Shown here: positions 42,905-50,798 of the stretch, one piece after another
Layout of the letters: the number at the start of each line of letters is the position of its first letter
Position numbering within the stretch: the first letter of the stretch is position 1
Source: Acidobacteriaceae bacterium KBS 89
GTDB lineage: Bacteria > Acidobacteriota > Terriglobia > Terriglobales > Acidobacteriaceae
DNA: 64,000 nt
Reading direction: 5' to 3'
Assembly (NCBI GenBank): GCA_000381605.1
Contig: KB906759.1
Location: 434,001 to 498,000, forward strand
Notes under the pieces: generated by a model
What the model was told of the DNA's origin: nothing
Databases searched by the model: none
The model's input: only the letters and a program-made list of their open reading frames with translations
Translations under genes and position numbers: made by a program

Positions 42905-44134
42905 TTAAGCAGCCTTGTTCTTCAGCAGAGCGAGAGCCTTCGAAAGCTGCTCATCCACCGTCACACTCGGCTTCGCTGGCGTCGCCTGGTTCTCTGCCGG
43001 AGTCGCGTCCTCGTCAACGGCAACGGCCTGGTCCACATTCGAGGCCACCACTACGCCCGGCGTAACGCCTTCATCCTGCAGCTTCTTTCCCGAGGGCGAT
43101 TGATACTTCGCCACCGAAAGAATCAGCGCAGCGCCATCCGGCAGCTCAAACGTCTTCTGCTGAGCCCCCTCACCAAACGTCTTTTCGCCAACCAGCTCTG
43201 CCCGTTTGTTATCAAGCAGCGCCGCAGCGACAAGCTCCGCCGGCCCCGCCGTTCCGCGATTCACCAGCACCACCACAGGCGCCGTCGTATTCACAGACTT
43301 CGCGGCATCCGCCGTAAAGGTCTGCTTCTGAACCTTCTGCCCAACCAGCATCGCAATCGTGCCATCCTTCAGGAAGAAGTTCGCCAGCCGCGTCGCCTCT
43401 GCCATATCTCCCGCAGCAACATCGCGCAGGTCGAGCAGAATCTTTTTGTTCCCCGCCTTCGACATGCCCTTCAATTTCAGCTCGATCTGCTGCACATGGT
43501 CGCGGTCAAGCACACCCGGCTTTAGATAAAGAATCGATGCGTTCTCATACATCGTCTCGGTGACTGGAGGCAGCGTCGGCGCAACCCGAGTCAGCACAAT
43601 CTTGTCCGGAGCCGATTTGCGCGGACGAACCACCGACAGCGTCAGCTCGCTTCCCGGCGCTCCTTCCAGCAGCAACTGGATCATCGCCAGCGAAATGTCG
43701 CGCGTGTCCGCCGGACCGATCGCCTCAATAATGTCGCCATCGCTGATGTTGGCCTTGTCCGCCGGGCTTCCCGGAACCACCGAAACCACCGAAGCGTAGC
43801 CGTAGCGCTTCGAAACATTGATCCCCACCTGTGCCTTGCCACCCTTGTCCGCCTTGTACGCCTTGTAGTCCTCAGGCGTCAGGTAGCTGGAGTCTGCATC
43901 GAGCGACTCAAGCAGTCCCCGCAGCGCGCCGTTGGTCACCGCAGCGATATTCGGCTGCTCCACGTAATCCGTCTGGATATGCCGCAACACCTCGCTGTAC
44001 ACGTTGATCTGGCGATAGGCGCCGTCCTGCGGCTCCGACGCCGCGCTGGCACCTGGCGTATTCACGCCAAGGAACACCGTTACGACAAGGACCACCGACA
44101 CAGCAAGCAGAAGGATCTTCGAAATTTTGGGCAT
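42905..44134 (-). CDS. S41/CtpA-like protein lacking both catalytic residues
   Basis: 409 aa from ATG 44134. Signal peptide (ILLLAVSVVLVVTVFLG), N-terminal helical part, PDZ domain (about 100-175, KAQVGINVSKRYGYASVVSVVPGSPADKANISDGDII) and an S41 core. In CtpA/Prc the nucleophile is the middle Ser of GSASASE and the general base is Lys of TFGKG, 25 residues later. Here these positions are Gly297 (in NRGTAGPAEL) and Glu322 (in EKTFGEGAQQ). The spacing is kept, so the alignment is firm. It is probably a pseudoprotease acting as a binding or scaffold protein. Encoded upstream of a class A PBP. Confidence 0.88.
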   Translation of the reverse strand: MPKISKILLLAVSVVLVVTVFLGVNTPGASAASEPQDGAYRQINVYSEVLRHIQTDYVEQPNIAAVTNGALRGLLESLDADSSYLTPEDYKAYKADKGGKAQVGINVSKRYGYASVVSVVPGSPADKANISDGDIIEAIGPADTRDISLAMIQLLLEGAPGSELTLSVVRPRKSAPDKIVLTRVAPTLPPVTETMYENASILYLKPGVLDRDHVQQIELKLKGMSKAGNKKILLDLRDVAAGDMAEATRLANFFLKDGTIAMLVGQKVQKQTFTADAAKSVNTTAPVVVLVNRGTAGPAELVAAALLDNKRAELVGEKTFGEGAQQKTFELPDGAALILSVAKYQSPSGKKLQDEGVTPGVVVASNVDQAVAVDEDATPAENQATPAKPSVTVDEQLSKALALLKNKAA

Positions 44135-44247
44135 AGTTAGAGCGACTCCATGGGGGTGTCCCCGCACAGCACAGGGATTAGACGCATACCGTACTCAAAA
44201 TGATACTCTCGAACCGTAAGAGTGCGCTGGCGGGCACGCTAACACTT

Positions 44248-44324
44248 TGGTGGCGGTGGGCAGAATCGAACTGCCGACCTACGGGTTATGAGTCCGTCGC
44301 TCTAACCATCTGAGCTACACCGCC
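44248..44324 (-). tRNA. tRNA-Met (anticodon CAT)
   Basis: Minus strand: acceptor GGCGGTG pairs with CACCGCC, discriminator A, encoded CCA (44248-44250). D arm AGCTCAGATGGTTAGAGC, anticodon loop CTCATAA with anticodon CAT at 44288-44290, T arm GGCAGTTCGATTCTGCC. 77 nt. The regular A-U-type pairing at the acceptor end argues for an elongator rather than an initiator. A CAU-reading tRNA-Ile modified to lysidine cannot be excluded by eye. Confidence 0.93.
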
Positions 44325-44366
44325 GATGTGTGTAAAGGGGTTACGCCGGCACAAAATTCTCTTCGA

Positions 44367-45161
44367 ATGAGAGACATCGCCACGGCACAGCCAGCTTCCA
44401 TCATACTCGATTCCGTCCCTGGCGAAAAGCGGCCCGCTGCCGTCCTCGGCGTCATTCCGGCACGCCTCGCCTCCACGCGTCTCGCCCGTAAAGTCCTTCG
44501 CACCATCGCCGGCAGGCCTTTGCTGGCATGGGTCTTCGAAGCCGCCTCCGCCTGCCCCCAGCTCGACCAGGTCATCATCGCCACCGACTCCGGCGAAGTC
44601 GCGGAACTCTGCCACCAGAACAACTGGCCCGTCCAACTCACCTCCGCCGACCTGCCCAGCGGCACCGACCGCGTCCACGCCGTCGCCCAGCAGATTCCAG
44701 CCGACATCTACGTCAACATCCAGGGCGACGAACCCCTCCTCAAACCCGAACACCTCACCGCACTCCTCCGCCCCTTCTCCCAGCGGCAAGTCGAAGTCTC
44801 CACCCTCAAAGTGCTCTGCACCGAAGAAAACATCGCCAACCCAAACGCCGTAAAAGTAGTCACCGCCGCCGACGGCCGCGCCCTCTACTTCTCCCGCGCC
44901 ACCATCCCCTACAACCGAGACCCCGAGCATAATCCCGCTCCGCAATACTGGAAACACATCGGCCTCTACGCCTATCGCAAAGCGGCGCTTCAGCGCTTCC
45001 CCACCCTCCCCCCTAGCACGCTCGAACAAATCGAGCGCCTCGAACAACTCCGCTTCCTCGAAAACGGCATCAACATCCACGTCGAACCCACCGACTTCGA
45101 CACCATCGGCGTCGACACCGAAGAAGACCTCCACCGCGTAGAAGCTCTCCTCCGCCGCTGA
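44367..45161 (+). CDS. kdsB: 3-deoxy-manno-octulosonate cytidylyltransferase
   Basis: 264 aa from ATG 44367; the frame extends toward the tRNA but without a better start. Activates KDO to CMP-KDO for lipopolysaccharide core synthesis. Seen: GVIPARLASTRLARKVLRTIAG (CTP-binding N-terminus), DLPSGTDRVHAVA, NIQGDEPLL with the metal-binding Asp, and KHIGLYAYRKAALQRF...LEQIERLEQLRFLENG. N-terminal about 25 residues precede the usual start of the family, so a downstream start is possible. Confidence 0.95.
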   Translation: MRDIATAQPASIILDSVPGEKRPAAVLGVIPARLASTRLARKVLRTIAGRPLLAWVFEAASACPQLDQVIIATDSGEVAELCHQNNWPVQLTSADLPSGTDRVHAVAQQIPADIYVNIQGDEPLLKPEHLTALLRPFSQRQVEVSTLKVLCTEENIANPNAVKVVTAADGRALYFSRATIPYNRDPEHNPAPQYWKHIGLYAYRKAALQRFPTLPPSTLEQIERLEQLRFLENGINIHVEPTDFDTIGVDTEEDLHRVEALLRR

Positions 45162-45189
45162 CCCAACGCCGAAACCCATTTTGCGGTAG

Positions 45190-45207
45190 GTCGACAAGAT
45201 TGTCGAC
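45190..45207. repeat. 18-bp perfect palindrome in the kdsB-doxX convergent gap
   Basis: GTCGACAA, GA, TTGTCGAC (45190-45207), lengthened by imperfect GGTA/TACC arms (GGTAG before, GTTACC after). No T-run, so a poor terminator. The CGACA...TGTCG arms match those of the paired boxes upstream of the TetR gene at 46.4 kb, though with a 4-bp instead of 2-bp centre. Confidence 0.6.
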
Positions 45208-45341
45208 GAGTTACCGACTATCGAGACTAGGTAAGCAAGCACCGCGTCTCCAGTACTAGTCCTCTGATTTGTAACAGTGTTGTATCGAATCCGAAATGTT
45301 CCGCAGCAAGGAGGCACTGGTCCTCCCTGCCACGGAGCAGA

Positions 45342-45731
45342 CTACGCCTGCACCACTGGCTTTGCGGCCAATACTCCGTTGAAGCTGTTACGGTACTGCA
45401 GGAAGACCAGCACCCACAGCACGCAAGCGACCAGCGCCGGAGCGATGCCCGGCGAAAGCGTAACGTGAAAGGCAAGTATGTTGTATAACTCTGCCGCAAG
45501 TACCGTGAGCGCCAGCGGCACAAAGAAGCCTGAAAGCAACAACAGGCCGCCAATCAACTGCGCGGCGAAGAAGAACGCAGCAAAATGCGACGCGCTGATG
45601 GCGACAAAGAACTGTATCGCAAGCGGATTCGACGGCGGTGGCTGGTGAATGAAGTTGAGAAATCCATTCAGGCCAAAGACCGTAAACATCAGTCCCAGCA
45701 GATAACGCGCAATAACAGAAACAATCTTCAT
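45342..45731 (-). CDS. DoxX-family membrane protein
   Basis: 129 aa; GGGAGG precedes the ATG. Four hydrophobic segments (YLLGLMFTVFGLNGFLNF, HFAAFFFAAQLIGGLLLLSGFFVPLALTVLAAEL, ALVACVLWVLVFL). DoxX-like proteins are poorly defined and often accompany redox or stress genes. It follows the azoreductase gene by 14 bp on the same strand and is presumably under the same TetR control. Confidence 0.85.
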   Translation of the reverse strand: MKIVSVIARYLLGLMFTVFGLNGFLNFIHQPPPSNPLAIQFFVAISASHFAAFFFAAQLIGGLLLLSGFFVPLALTVLAAELYNILAFHVTLSPGIAPALVACVLWVLVFLQYRNSFNGVLAAKPVVQA

Positions 45732-45745
45732 GGATCGTCCCTCCC

Positions 45746-46372
45746 TTAGATCGCCTGCGCGTGCGTCTGCACGGCATGAAGGTGTGGCGCTAGAAACGCG
45801 TCTCGGTCCTGCCCGTAGTTGAGTGCCGCGGTCCCGCCTGTCGTGAGGAAGGTCGCATCGGTCACACCGAGGAAGCCAAAGACCGACCGCAGGTAGGGCT
45901 CGACAAAGTTGAAAGAGGCCATCTGCGTCTGCGCATCATAGATCCCGCCGGTCGCGATGATAAAGGTCGCCTTTTTGCCCGTGAGCAGACCTTTCGGTGT
46001 TCCATCCGCATAAGAAAAAGCTTTGCCCACGCGGGCGATCTGGTCGATCCAGAGCTTCAGTACCGAGGGCACACCGAAGTTATGCATCGGCACTCCGAAC
46101 ACATACTCATCCGCCTGCTCCAGTTCGGCGAATAACGTGTCCGAAAGCGCAAGCAGTTCCTTCTGTTCCGGAATGCGCGCCTCTTCCGGCGTGTAGGCAG
46201 CACCCACCCAATCACCAGTGACGGGTGGGATCGCGGTTGCGTTAAGATCGCGGTCAACGACCGTTCCATTCGGGTGTGAAGATCTCCATTGAGTAACGAA
46301 CGCATCGGTAAGCTGACGCGAGACGGATCGCCCATACAGGGGGCTCGAGTTGATGTGAAGAAGTGTGGACAT
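45746..46372 (-). CDS. azoR: FMN-dependent NADH-azoreductase / quinone reductase
   Basis: 208 aa; AGGAGG lies 10 bp before the ATG. Flavodoxin-like fold: HINSSPLYGRSVSRQLTDAFV (FMN phosphate loop), YVFGVPMHNFGVPSVLKLWIDQIARVGKAFSY and TFIIATGGIYDAQ. AzoR-type enzymes reduce quinones and azo compounds with NAD(P)H and are commonly induced by electrophiles through a divergent repressor, as the neighbouring TetR gene suggests. Confidence 0.9.
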   Translation of the reverse strand: MSTLLHINSSPLYGRSVSRQLTDAFVTQWRSSHPNGTVVDRDLNATAIPPVTGDWVGAAYTPEEARIPEQKELLALSDTLFAELEQADEYVFGVPMHNFGVPSVLKLWIDQIARVGKAFSYADGTPKGLLTGKKATFIIATGGIYDAQTQMASFNFVEPYLRSVFGFLGVTDATFLTTGGTAALNYGQDRDAFLAPHLHAVQTHAQAI

Positions 46373-46409
46373 GACAGTAAAACCTCCTATACGACAGTTG
46401 ATGTCTAAT

Positions 46410-46445
46410 CGACATTTGTTGATTCAAATAAATCGACAAATGTCG
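46410..46445. promoter_or_regulatory. Paired TetR operators between azoR and tetR
   Basis: Two similar 12-bp inverted repeats: CGACA-TT-TGTTG (46410-46421, one mismatch) and CGACA-AA-TGTCG (46434-46445, perfect), 24 bp apart centre to centre. They lie in the 101-bp spacer between the divergent azoR and TetR genes. The sequence CGACATTTGT at 46410 and ACAAATGTCG at 46436 also form a longer inverted repeat. Confidence 0.7.
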
Positions 46446-46473
46446 TTTAAGCATCTATTGCTGTAGAAGGTCT

Positions 46474-47073
46474 ATGCTGAAAGGAGCAATGGCAGAGACA
46501 GTCCAACTCGGCAGCATTACGGAAACCACAGATCCGCGCATCCTTCGCAGCCGTCAGATGTTGATGGAATCTTTATTCAGGTTATTGACCCGCAAGGAGT
46601 TCGACGACATTTCCATTCAGGAGATCGCCGATGAAGCTACCCTGAATCGAGCTACCTTTTATCTCCATTACCCCGACAAGAACGCCCTGCTGCAGGCTAT
46701 GACAGCCACTCGTTTCCGCGACCTTATCGCGCGACGTGGCCTTTCCTTTACAGACTGCGATGGGGCCCTGCGCGCCATTGCGCTAGGCGTCTGCGATTAT
46801 CTCGCCGAGACGACGGGCTGCCCTGGTCAGCTAGCCAAGATGCCACTCGAAGGCTCCATCATCGCGGCCGTGGAAGACATATTTCTGCAAGGTGCAGCGC
46901 ACCACGCAATAGTACCCGGCACCGATCCCAAACTGCTTGCGACCACGGCAGCCTGGGCCATCTTCGGCGCCGCGCGAAGGTGGTACCAGACTCCCGACCG
47001 TATTCCCGCCGAGGAAATGGCGGCCAAGATTGAAGCGATGGTGAAACCGATTTTCCTTACTGCTTCAATGTAG
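46474..47073 (+). CDS. TetR-family transcriptional regulator
   Basis: 199 aa; start ATG 46474 (GAAGG upstream) or ATG 46489 five codons later. N-terminal helix-turn-helix ILRSRQMLMESLFRLLTRKEFDDISIQEIADEATLNRATFYLHYPDKNALLQAM fits the TetR pattern (TxxFYxHxxxK). The rest is a helical ligand domain. Divergent to azoR-doxX with paired operator-like boxes between them, so it probably represses that pair and itself. Confidence 0.9.
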   Translation: MLKGAMAETVQLGSITETTDPRILRSRQMLMESLFRLLTRKEFDDISIQEIADEATLNRATFYLHYPDKNALLQAMTATRFRDLIARRGLSFTDCDGALRAIALGVCDYLAETTGCPGQLAKMPLEGSIIAAVEDIFLQGAAHHAIVPGTDPKLLATTAAWAIFGAARRWYQTPDRIPAEEMAAKIEAMVKPIFLTASM

Positions 47074-47164
47074 CTTTGTGTGTCTATTTGATGAAATCGG
47101 CAGAACACCTTCCCAGTGATCCTCTTTTTTCTTCCGCACTTGCATTTTTCCTTTGCCAATTTCC

Positions 47165-47304
47165 GCCCAAAAATCGCATGTCAAGCCCCAAAACCGCCTA
47201 ACTAATTGACCGCAATCAAGTTACAGTTGGCGTATTAGTTAGGTTCAAAGATCTATACTGGATATATAGATCAAAAAAGTCCCGCCATCAGACGGGGCTT
47301 TTGC
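47165..47304 (+). repeat. Dispersed intergenic element, copy A
   Basis: Aligns over about 140 bp with the minus strand of 62097-61959. Identical blocks in the same order: GCCCAAAAA, CGCATGTCAAGCCCCAA, CCTAAC, TGGCGTATTAGTTAGGT, ACTGGATATATAGATC, and a terminator-like hairpin. Between them the sequence has diverged. Within this copy CCTAACTAAT (47197-47206) is a perfect inverted repeat of ATTAGTTAGG (47234-47243), and GATCTATA/TATAGATC forms a second hairpin near 47249-47272. Confidence 0.85.
47275..47302 (+). terminator. Terminator at the end of element A
   Basis: Stem AAAAGTCCCG (47275-47284) with CGGGGCTTTT (47293-47302), one G-U pair, 8-nt loop CCATCAGA. T-run on the plus strand, A-run on the other side, so usable in both directions. 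Confidence 0.75.
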
Positions 47305-47450
47305 ATTTAAGACTGCTAACCCGTTTCGATGCAATATTTTGGACGCAACCCTTTTGTTATGAATATTTTACAGGTCAATTCGCGCCGTAAACCATTGATT
47401 ATAAGCAGTTTACGCGCGGGCAATGGGGGGGGGACCCCTCACCCCCGCGA

Positions 47451-48116
47451 TCAAGCCACAGGGGAAAACCGCAACTCCAACCCCTTGGGATCCACCTTCA
47501 CCGCCAGCCCCTCCAGGGACCCCACAATCCAATCCGCCCCATGCAGCTCCGCCGCCGAGTGCGTTCCCAACACCCCGAGCACGCGGCTCCCAGCAGCCTT
47601 GCCAGCGCCCACACCCGAGGGAGCGTCCTCCACCACCAAACACTCCTCCGGCCTAAGCTCCAACAGCTCCGCCCCGCGCCGGTACGGCTCCGGATCCGGC
47701 TTGCCTCGCTCCACATCGTCCGCACTGATAATCCGCTCCGGCACCGGCAACCCTGCCGCCTTCAGCCGGGCCAAAAGCAGCCGTCGCGTCGAGGAGGTCA
47801 CAATCGCCCACCGCTCCAGCGGCAGCCCTGCAAGCAGCGTCTTCACCCCAGGAAGCACCTGCAGGTCGCCGACGTCCTCCACCTCCATCTCCTCAATCGC
47901 CCGCAAACCTTCCTGTGGATCGATGTCCGGCCGCAGCGACTTCACAATATCAATCGCTCGCACCCCATGCGGCACCTCATACTCCTCCGCGTTCGGCACC
48001 CCATACATCTTTGCCCAACGCCGCCAGCAACGCCGCACCGACCCAATGGAGCTCAGCAGCACCCCATCCATATCGAACAGGATCCCCTGGGCAGCCACCA
48101 AAACTGGCTCGTTCAA
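47451..48116 (-). CDS. HAD-superfamily sugar-phosphate phosphatase/phosphoglucomutase-like
   Basis: 221 aa. I chose TTG 48116: it overlaps the phosphohexomutase TGA (TTGA) and GGGGAG lies 6 bp upstream. The longer frame would read through the upstream gene. HAD motifs: GILFDMDGVLL (nucleophile DxD), VTSSTRR (motif II), KPDPEPYRRGAELL (motif III Lys) and VVEDAPSGVGAGKAAG (motif IV). Related to beta-phosphoglucomutase and sugar-phosphatases. Genetic coupling to mannose-pathway genes suggests a sugar-phosphate substrate. Confidence 0.85.
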   Translation of the reverse strand: MNEPVLVAAQGILFDMDGVLLSSIGSVRRCWRRWAKMYGVPNAEEYEVPHGVRAIDIVKSLRPDIDPQEGLRAIEEMEVEDVGDLQVLPGVKTLLAGLPLERWAIVTSSTRRLLLARLKAAGLPVPERIISADDVERGKPDPEPYRRGAELLELRPEECLVVEDAPSGVGAGKAAGSRVLGVLGTHSAAELHGADWIVGSLEGLAVKVDPKGLELRFSPVA

Positions 48117-49552
48117 CCACCGCTCCCCTGCAGCACAAAATCCTGCGCCGCTGCCAGCACCCGTGCCACCGACTCCGCCGAGCAACTCTCGCAATAAACC
48201 CTCAGCAAAGGCTCCGTCCCCGAAGCGCGCAACAGCAACCATGTCTCCGCAGCATTCGGTTTGCCAACGCAGTCGCGATTGTCGAGGAAAAATTTAATAC
48301 CATCCAGGGTCTCGACCCGCAGCACCTTCATCCCTGCAATCTCAGCGACGCCCGCCTTCGCGCGCGCAATCGCAGACTGTTTCACCGCCTCATCAATATG
48401 CATATCGACGCGCCCATACTGGTGTTCGCCAAACTCCTCCTGCAGCGAAGCAACCAGTTGGCCAAGCGTCTTCTTCTCGTCGGCCATCACGTTCGCCAGC
48501 AACAGAGAGTTCAACAATCCATCGCGCTCCGGCAGATGCTTACTGATTCCAACGCCGCCCGACTCCTCGCCTCCGATCAGAATCTCCTGCGCAAGCATCA
48601 GATCCACAACATACTTGAAGCCGATCCCGTGCTCATGCAGCCGTCGTCCATATTTAGCTGCGATCCGATCCACCATCTTCGTCGTATTGAACGCGCGCGT
48701 TACATCGCCGGACCACTTCTTCCGCTCCAGCAACCACTTCGCCAGAATCGCCAGAATCTTGTGCGCATCGACAACGTTGCCATGCTCATCCACCGCACCG
48801 ATCCGATCCGCATCGCCATCGGTAATCAGCCCCGCATCGCACTTCTCAGCCACGACAGCGAGCTGCGTCGCCTTGATATGCGGCAGAATCGGTTCGGGAT
48901 TGATTCCCGGAAACGCAGGATTGATCTCACTCCGCATCTCCACAAAGGGAATTCCCGCCTTAGTGAAGATGCCGGCGACCACACCTCGCCCCGCACCATA
49001 CATGCAGTCGATCAGGAACTTATATCCTGAAGAGCGAATCGCATCGAGATCGACGAAGCGCGCAATCGCCGCGTTGTACTCCGGATTGAAGTCCACCACC
49101 TCAATCACAGCCGGCTTCGCTGCCAATGTCAGCGGCTCACCCAGAAAGCCTTCGATCGCAGTCATAATGGACGGCTTACCCGATCCGCCATAAGTAGCCT
49201 TGTACTTTACACCGTTCCACTCCGCAGGATTATGACTCGACGTGATCATCACGCCACCCGCCGCCTTCCGTTCGCGCACCGCGAACGAAAGCGCAGGCGT
49301 CGGGGTGATCTCCGCAGCCATGGCGACCGGAATACCGGCAGACGCCAGCACTTCAGCGACAACCTTCGCAAAAGAATGCGATCCAAATCGCGTGTCGTAA
49401 GCGATACAAACACCCGCGGCCGGATTCTCGTTTGCCAAAACATAATTCGCAATCGCAGCCGCAGCAACGCGAACATTCGCATAGGTAAAATCATCCGCGA
49501 TGATGCCGCGCCAGCCATCCGTGCCAAACTTTACTACTGTCGTCTCCGCCAT
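48113..49552 (-). CDS. Phosphomannomutase/phosphoglucomutase (alpha-D-phosphohexomutase)
   Basis: 479 aa from ATG 49552 with AGAGGA upstream; the further open frame upstream overlaps manC and is not conserved. Four-domain phosphohexomutase: VKFGTDGWRGIIADDF, active-site phosphoserine in MITSSHNPAEWNGVKYK, metal loop DGDADRIG, and sugar-binding GGEESGGVG. Interconverts hexose 1- and 6-phosphates; next to manC it probably supplies mannose-1-phosphate. Follows manC by 20 bp. Confidence 0.92.
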   Translation of the reverse strand: MAETTVVKFGTDGWRGIIADDFTYANVRVAAAAIANYVLANENPAAGVCIAYDTRFGSHSFAKVVAEVLASAGIPVAMAAEITPTPALSFAVRERKAAGGVMITSSHNPAEWNGVKYKATYGGSGKPSIMTAIEGFLGEPLTLAAKPAVIEVVDFNPEYNAAIARFVDLDAIRSSGYKFLIDCMYGAGRGVVAGIFTKAGIPFVEMRSEINPAFPGINPEPILPHIKATQLAVVAEKCDAGLITDGDADRIGAVDEHGNVVDAHKILAILAKWLLERKKWSGDVTRAFNTTKMVDRIAAKYGRRLHEHGIGFKYVVDLMLAQEILIGGEESGGVGISKHLPERDGLLNSLLLANVMADEKKTLGQLVASLQEEFGEHQYGRVDMHIDEAVKQSAIARAKAGVAEIAGMKVLRVETLDGIKFFLDNRDCVGKPNAAETWLLLRASGTEPLLRVYCESCSAESVARVLAAAQDFVLQGSGG

Positions 49553-49572
49553 ATCCTCTCGTTTTTCAACCG

Positions 49573-50739
49573 TCAGATCAGGTCGTCTCGTCCCGCGTTC
49601 TTCAGTTCCGCGACCACTTTCCCTACGTCTTGCGAACGCTCGCGAGTCGTAATCAGCAAAGCGTCCTTGGTCTGGACCACAACAAGATTGCTGACACCCA
49701 CCAAAGCAATCACCTTGCCAGGCGCATGAACATAGTTGCCCGTCGAATCGATGGAGATGCAAAGCGGATCCTCGCCATCAAACACATTCGCGATGGAAAC
49801 CCTCTCCGGAGGACAATCCGCTGCATGTTCATGCAAAGCAGACCAGCAACCCAGATCGTTCCACTCAAAGTCGCCCGGCAAGCAATAGATCTCCGCGCCC
49901 GCTTCGCCCTTGGCCGAACGCGGCTCGAGCACAGCATAGTCAATGCTGATGTTGTCGCACTGCGGATAAACCTCGGCAAAGACGCGATCGAACTCCGCCT
50001 TCGAAGTCCTGTGGGCTTCGGCGATCCGTTCCAACAGCGGAGCCATCGCCGGACAGTGCACACGAATAGCGTTAGCAAGTGTTCGCGCACTCCAAAGGAA
50101 GATCCCGCCGTTCCACGCATAGTTACCCGAGGCGACAAATTGCTCCGCCAACGCAGCGTTCGGCTTCTCCGTAAACCTCTTCACTCGCCGAACTGCGATC
50201 CGACCATTTGGCACCTGGGAAAGCTCGACCTTCCCGCCCAGTTCGATATAACCGTAACCAGTCTCTGCTCGCGTAGGAGGAACGCCCAGAACAACGATCT
50301 TGTCTCCGCTCGCCGCAAGTGCAACGCCCGCACGAATGACCTCGGCAAAGCGTGCACGGTTCTTCACTACATGATCGGACGGGAAAATACCGATTACCGT
50401 CTCGGGCTCAGTCTTCTCGAGCAAGAACGCAGCCAATGCGCAGGCAGGAGCAGTGTTCCTCGCCGCAGGTTCGCTCAGAATCTGTTCGCGAGGAACCTCA
50501 GGAAGCTGCTCCGCAATCATTTCGTCAAGGAGACCGTTAGTAATGACCCAAACATCCGCGGCATCGGCGACCGGAGTCAGCCGTTCCACCGTCTGCTGAA
50601 TCATGGTGCGATTGCCGTCGAGGGCCAGAACCTGCTTCGCACGCGCCTTCCGGCTTCGGGGCCAGAACCGTGTTCCACTTCCACCTGCGAGGATCACCGG
50701 AACGAACTTCTGCTCCGTTTTACCGCCTTCAATCGGCAT
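49573..50739 (-). CDS. manC: Mannose-1-phosphate guanylyltransferase
   Basis: 388 aa; GGAGATTT directly precedes the ATG. Nucleotidyltransferase signature VILAGGSGTRFWPRSRKARAKQVL at the N-terminus, FPSDHVV and FTEKPNAALAEQFVASGNYAWNGGIFLWSA (FVEKP-like motif). Lacks the C-terminal isomerase domain of long ManC-type enzymes. Makes GDP-mannose for exopolysaccharide, glycan or lipopolysaccharide synthesis. Confidence 0.93.
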   Translation of the reverse strand: MPIEGGKTEQKFVPVILAGGSGTRFWPRSRKARAKQVLALDGNRTMIQQTVERLTPVADAADVWVITNGLLDEMIAEQLPEVPREQILSEPAARNTAPACALAAFLLEKTEPETVIGIFPSDHVVKNRARFAEVIRAGVALAASGDKIVVLGVPPTRAETGYGYIELGGKVELSQVPNGRIAVRRVKRFTEKPNAALAEQFVASGNYAWNGGIFLWSARTLANAIRVHCPAMAPLLERIAEAHRTSKAEFDRVFAEVYPQCDNISIDYAVLEPRSAKGEAGAEIYCLPGDFEWNDLGCWSALHEHAADCPPERVSIANVFDGEDPLCISIDSTGNYVHAPGKVIALVGVSNLVVVQTKDALLITTRERSQDVGKVVAELKNAGRDDLI

Positions 50740-50798
50740 AAATCTCCATCTCGACGGAAAGACCGCACCGAAATGCGGCCCATCTAGAAGACCAAGAA

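Larger units (their letters stand above)
47074..47450. other. 377-bp intergenic region with dispersed element A
   Basis: Between the TetR gene and the convergent HAD gene. It contains element A (47165-47304) and, outside it, an AT-richer stretch with a G9 run near 47425. No gene credible on either strand. Confidence 0.7.

Noticed and set aside
45277..45468. 63-aa plus frame between kdsB and the DoxX gene
   Set aside because: Mostly antisense to doxX, with no ribosome-binding site or recognisable sequence.
46827..47159. 110-aa minus frame beginning with a Cys-rich CKCGRKK segment
   Set aside because: Looks zinc-finger-like at first, but most of it is antisense to the TetR gene and there is no RBS.
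47915..49030. 371-aa open frame on the plus strand
   Set aside because: Antisense of the HAD and phosphohexomutase genes; no recognised motif.
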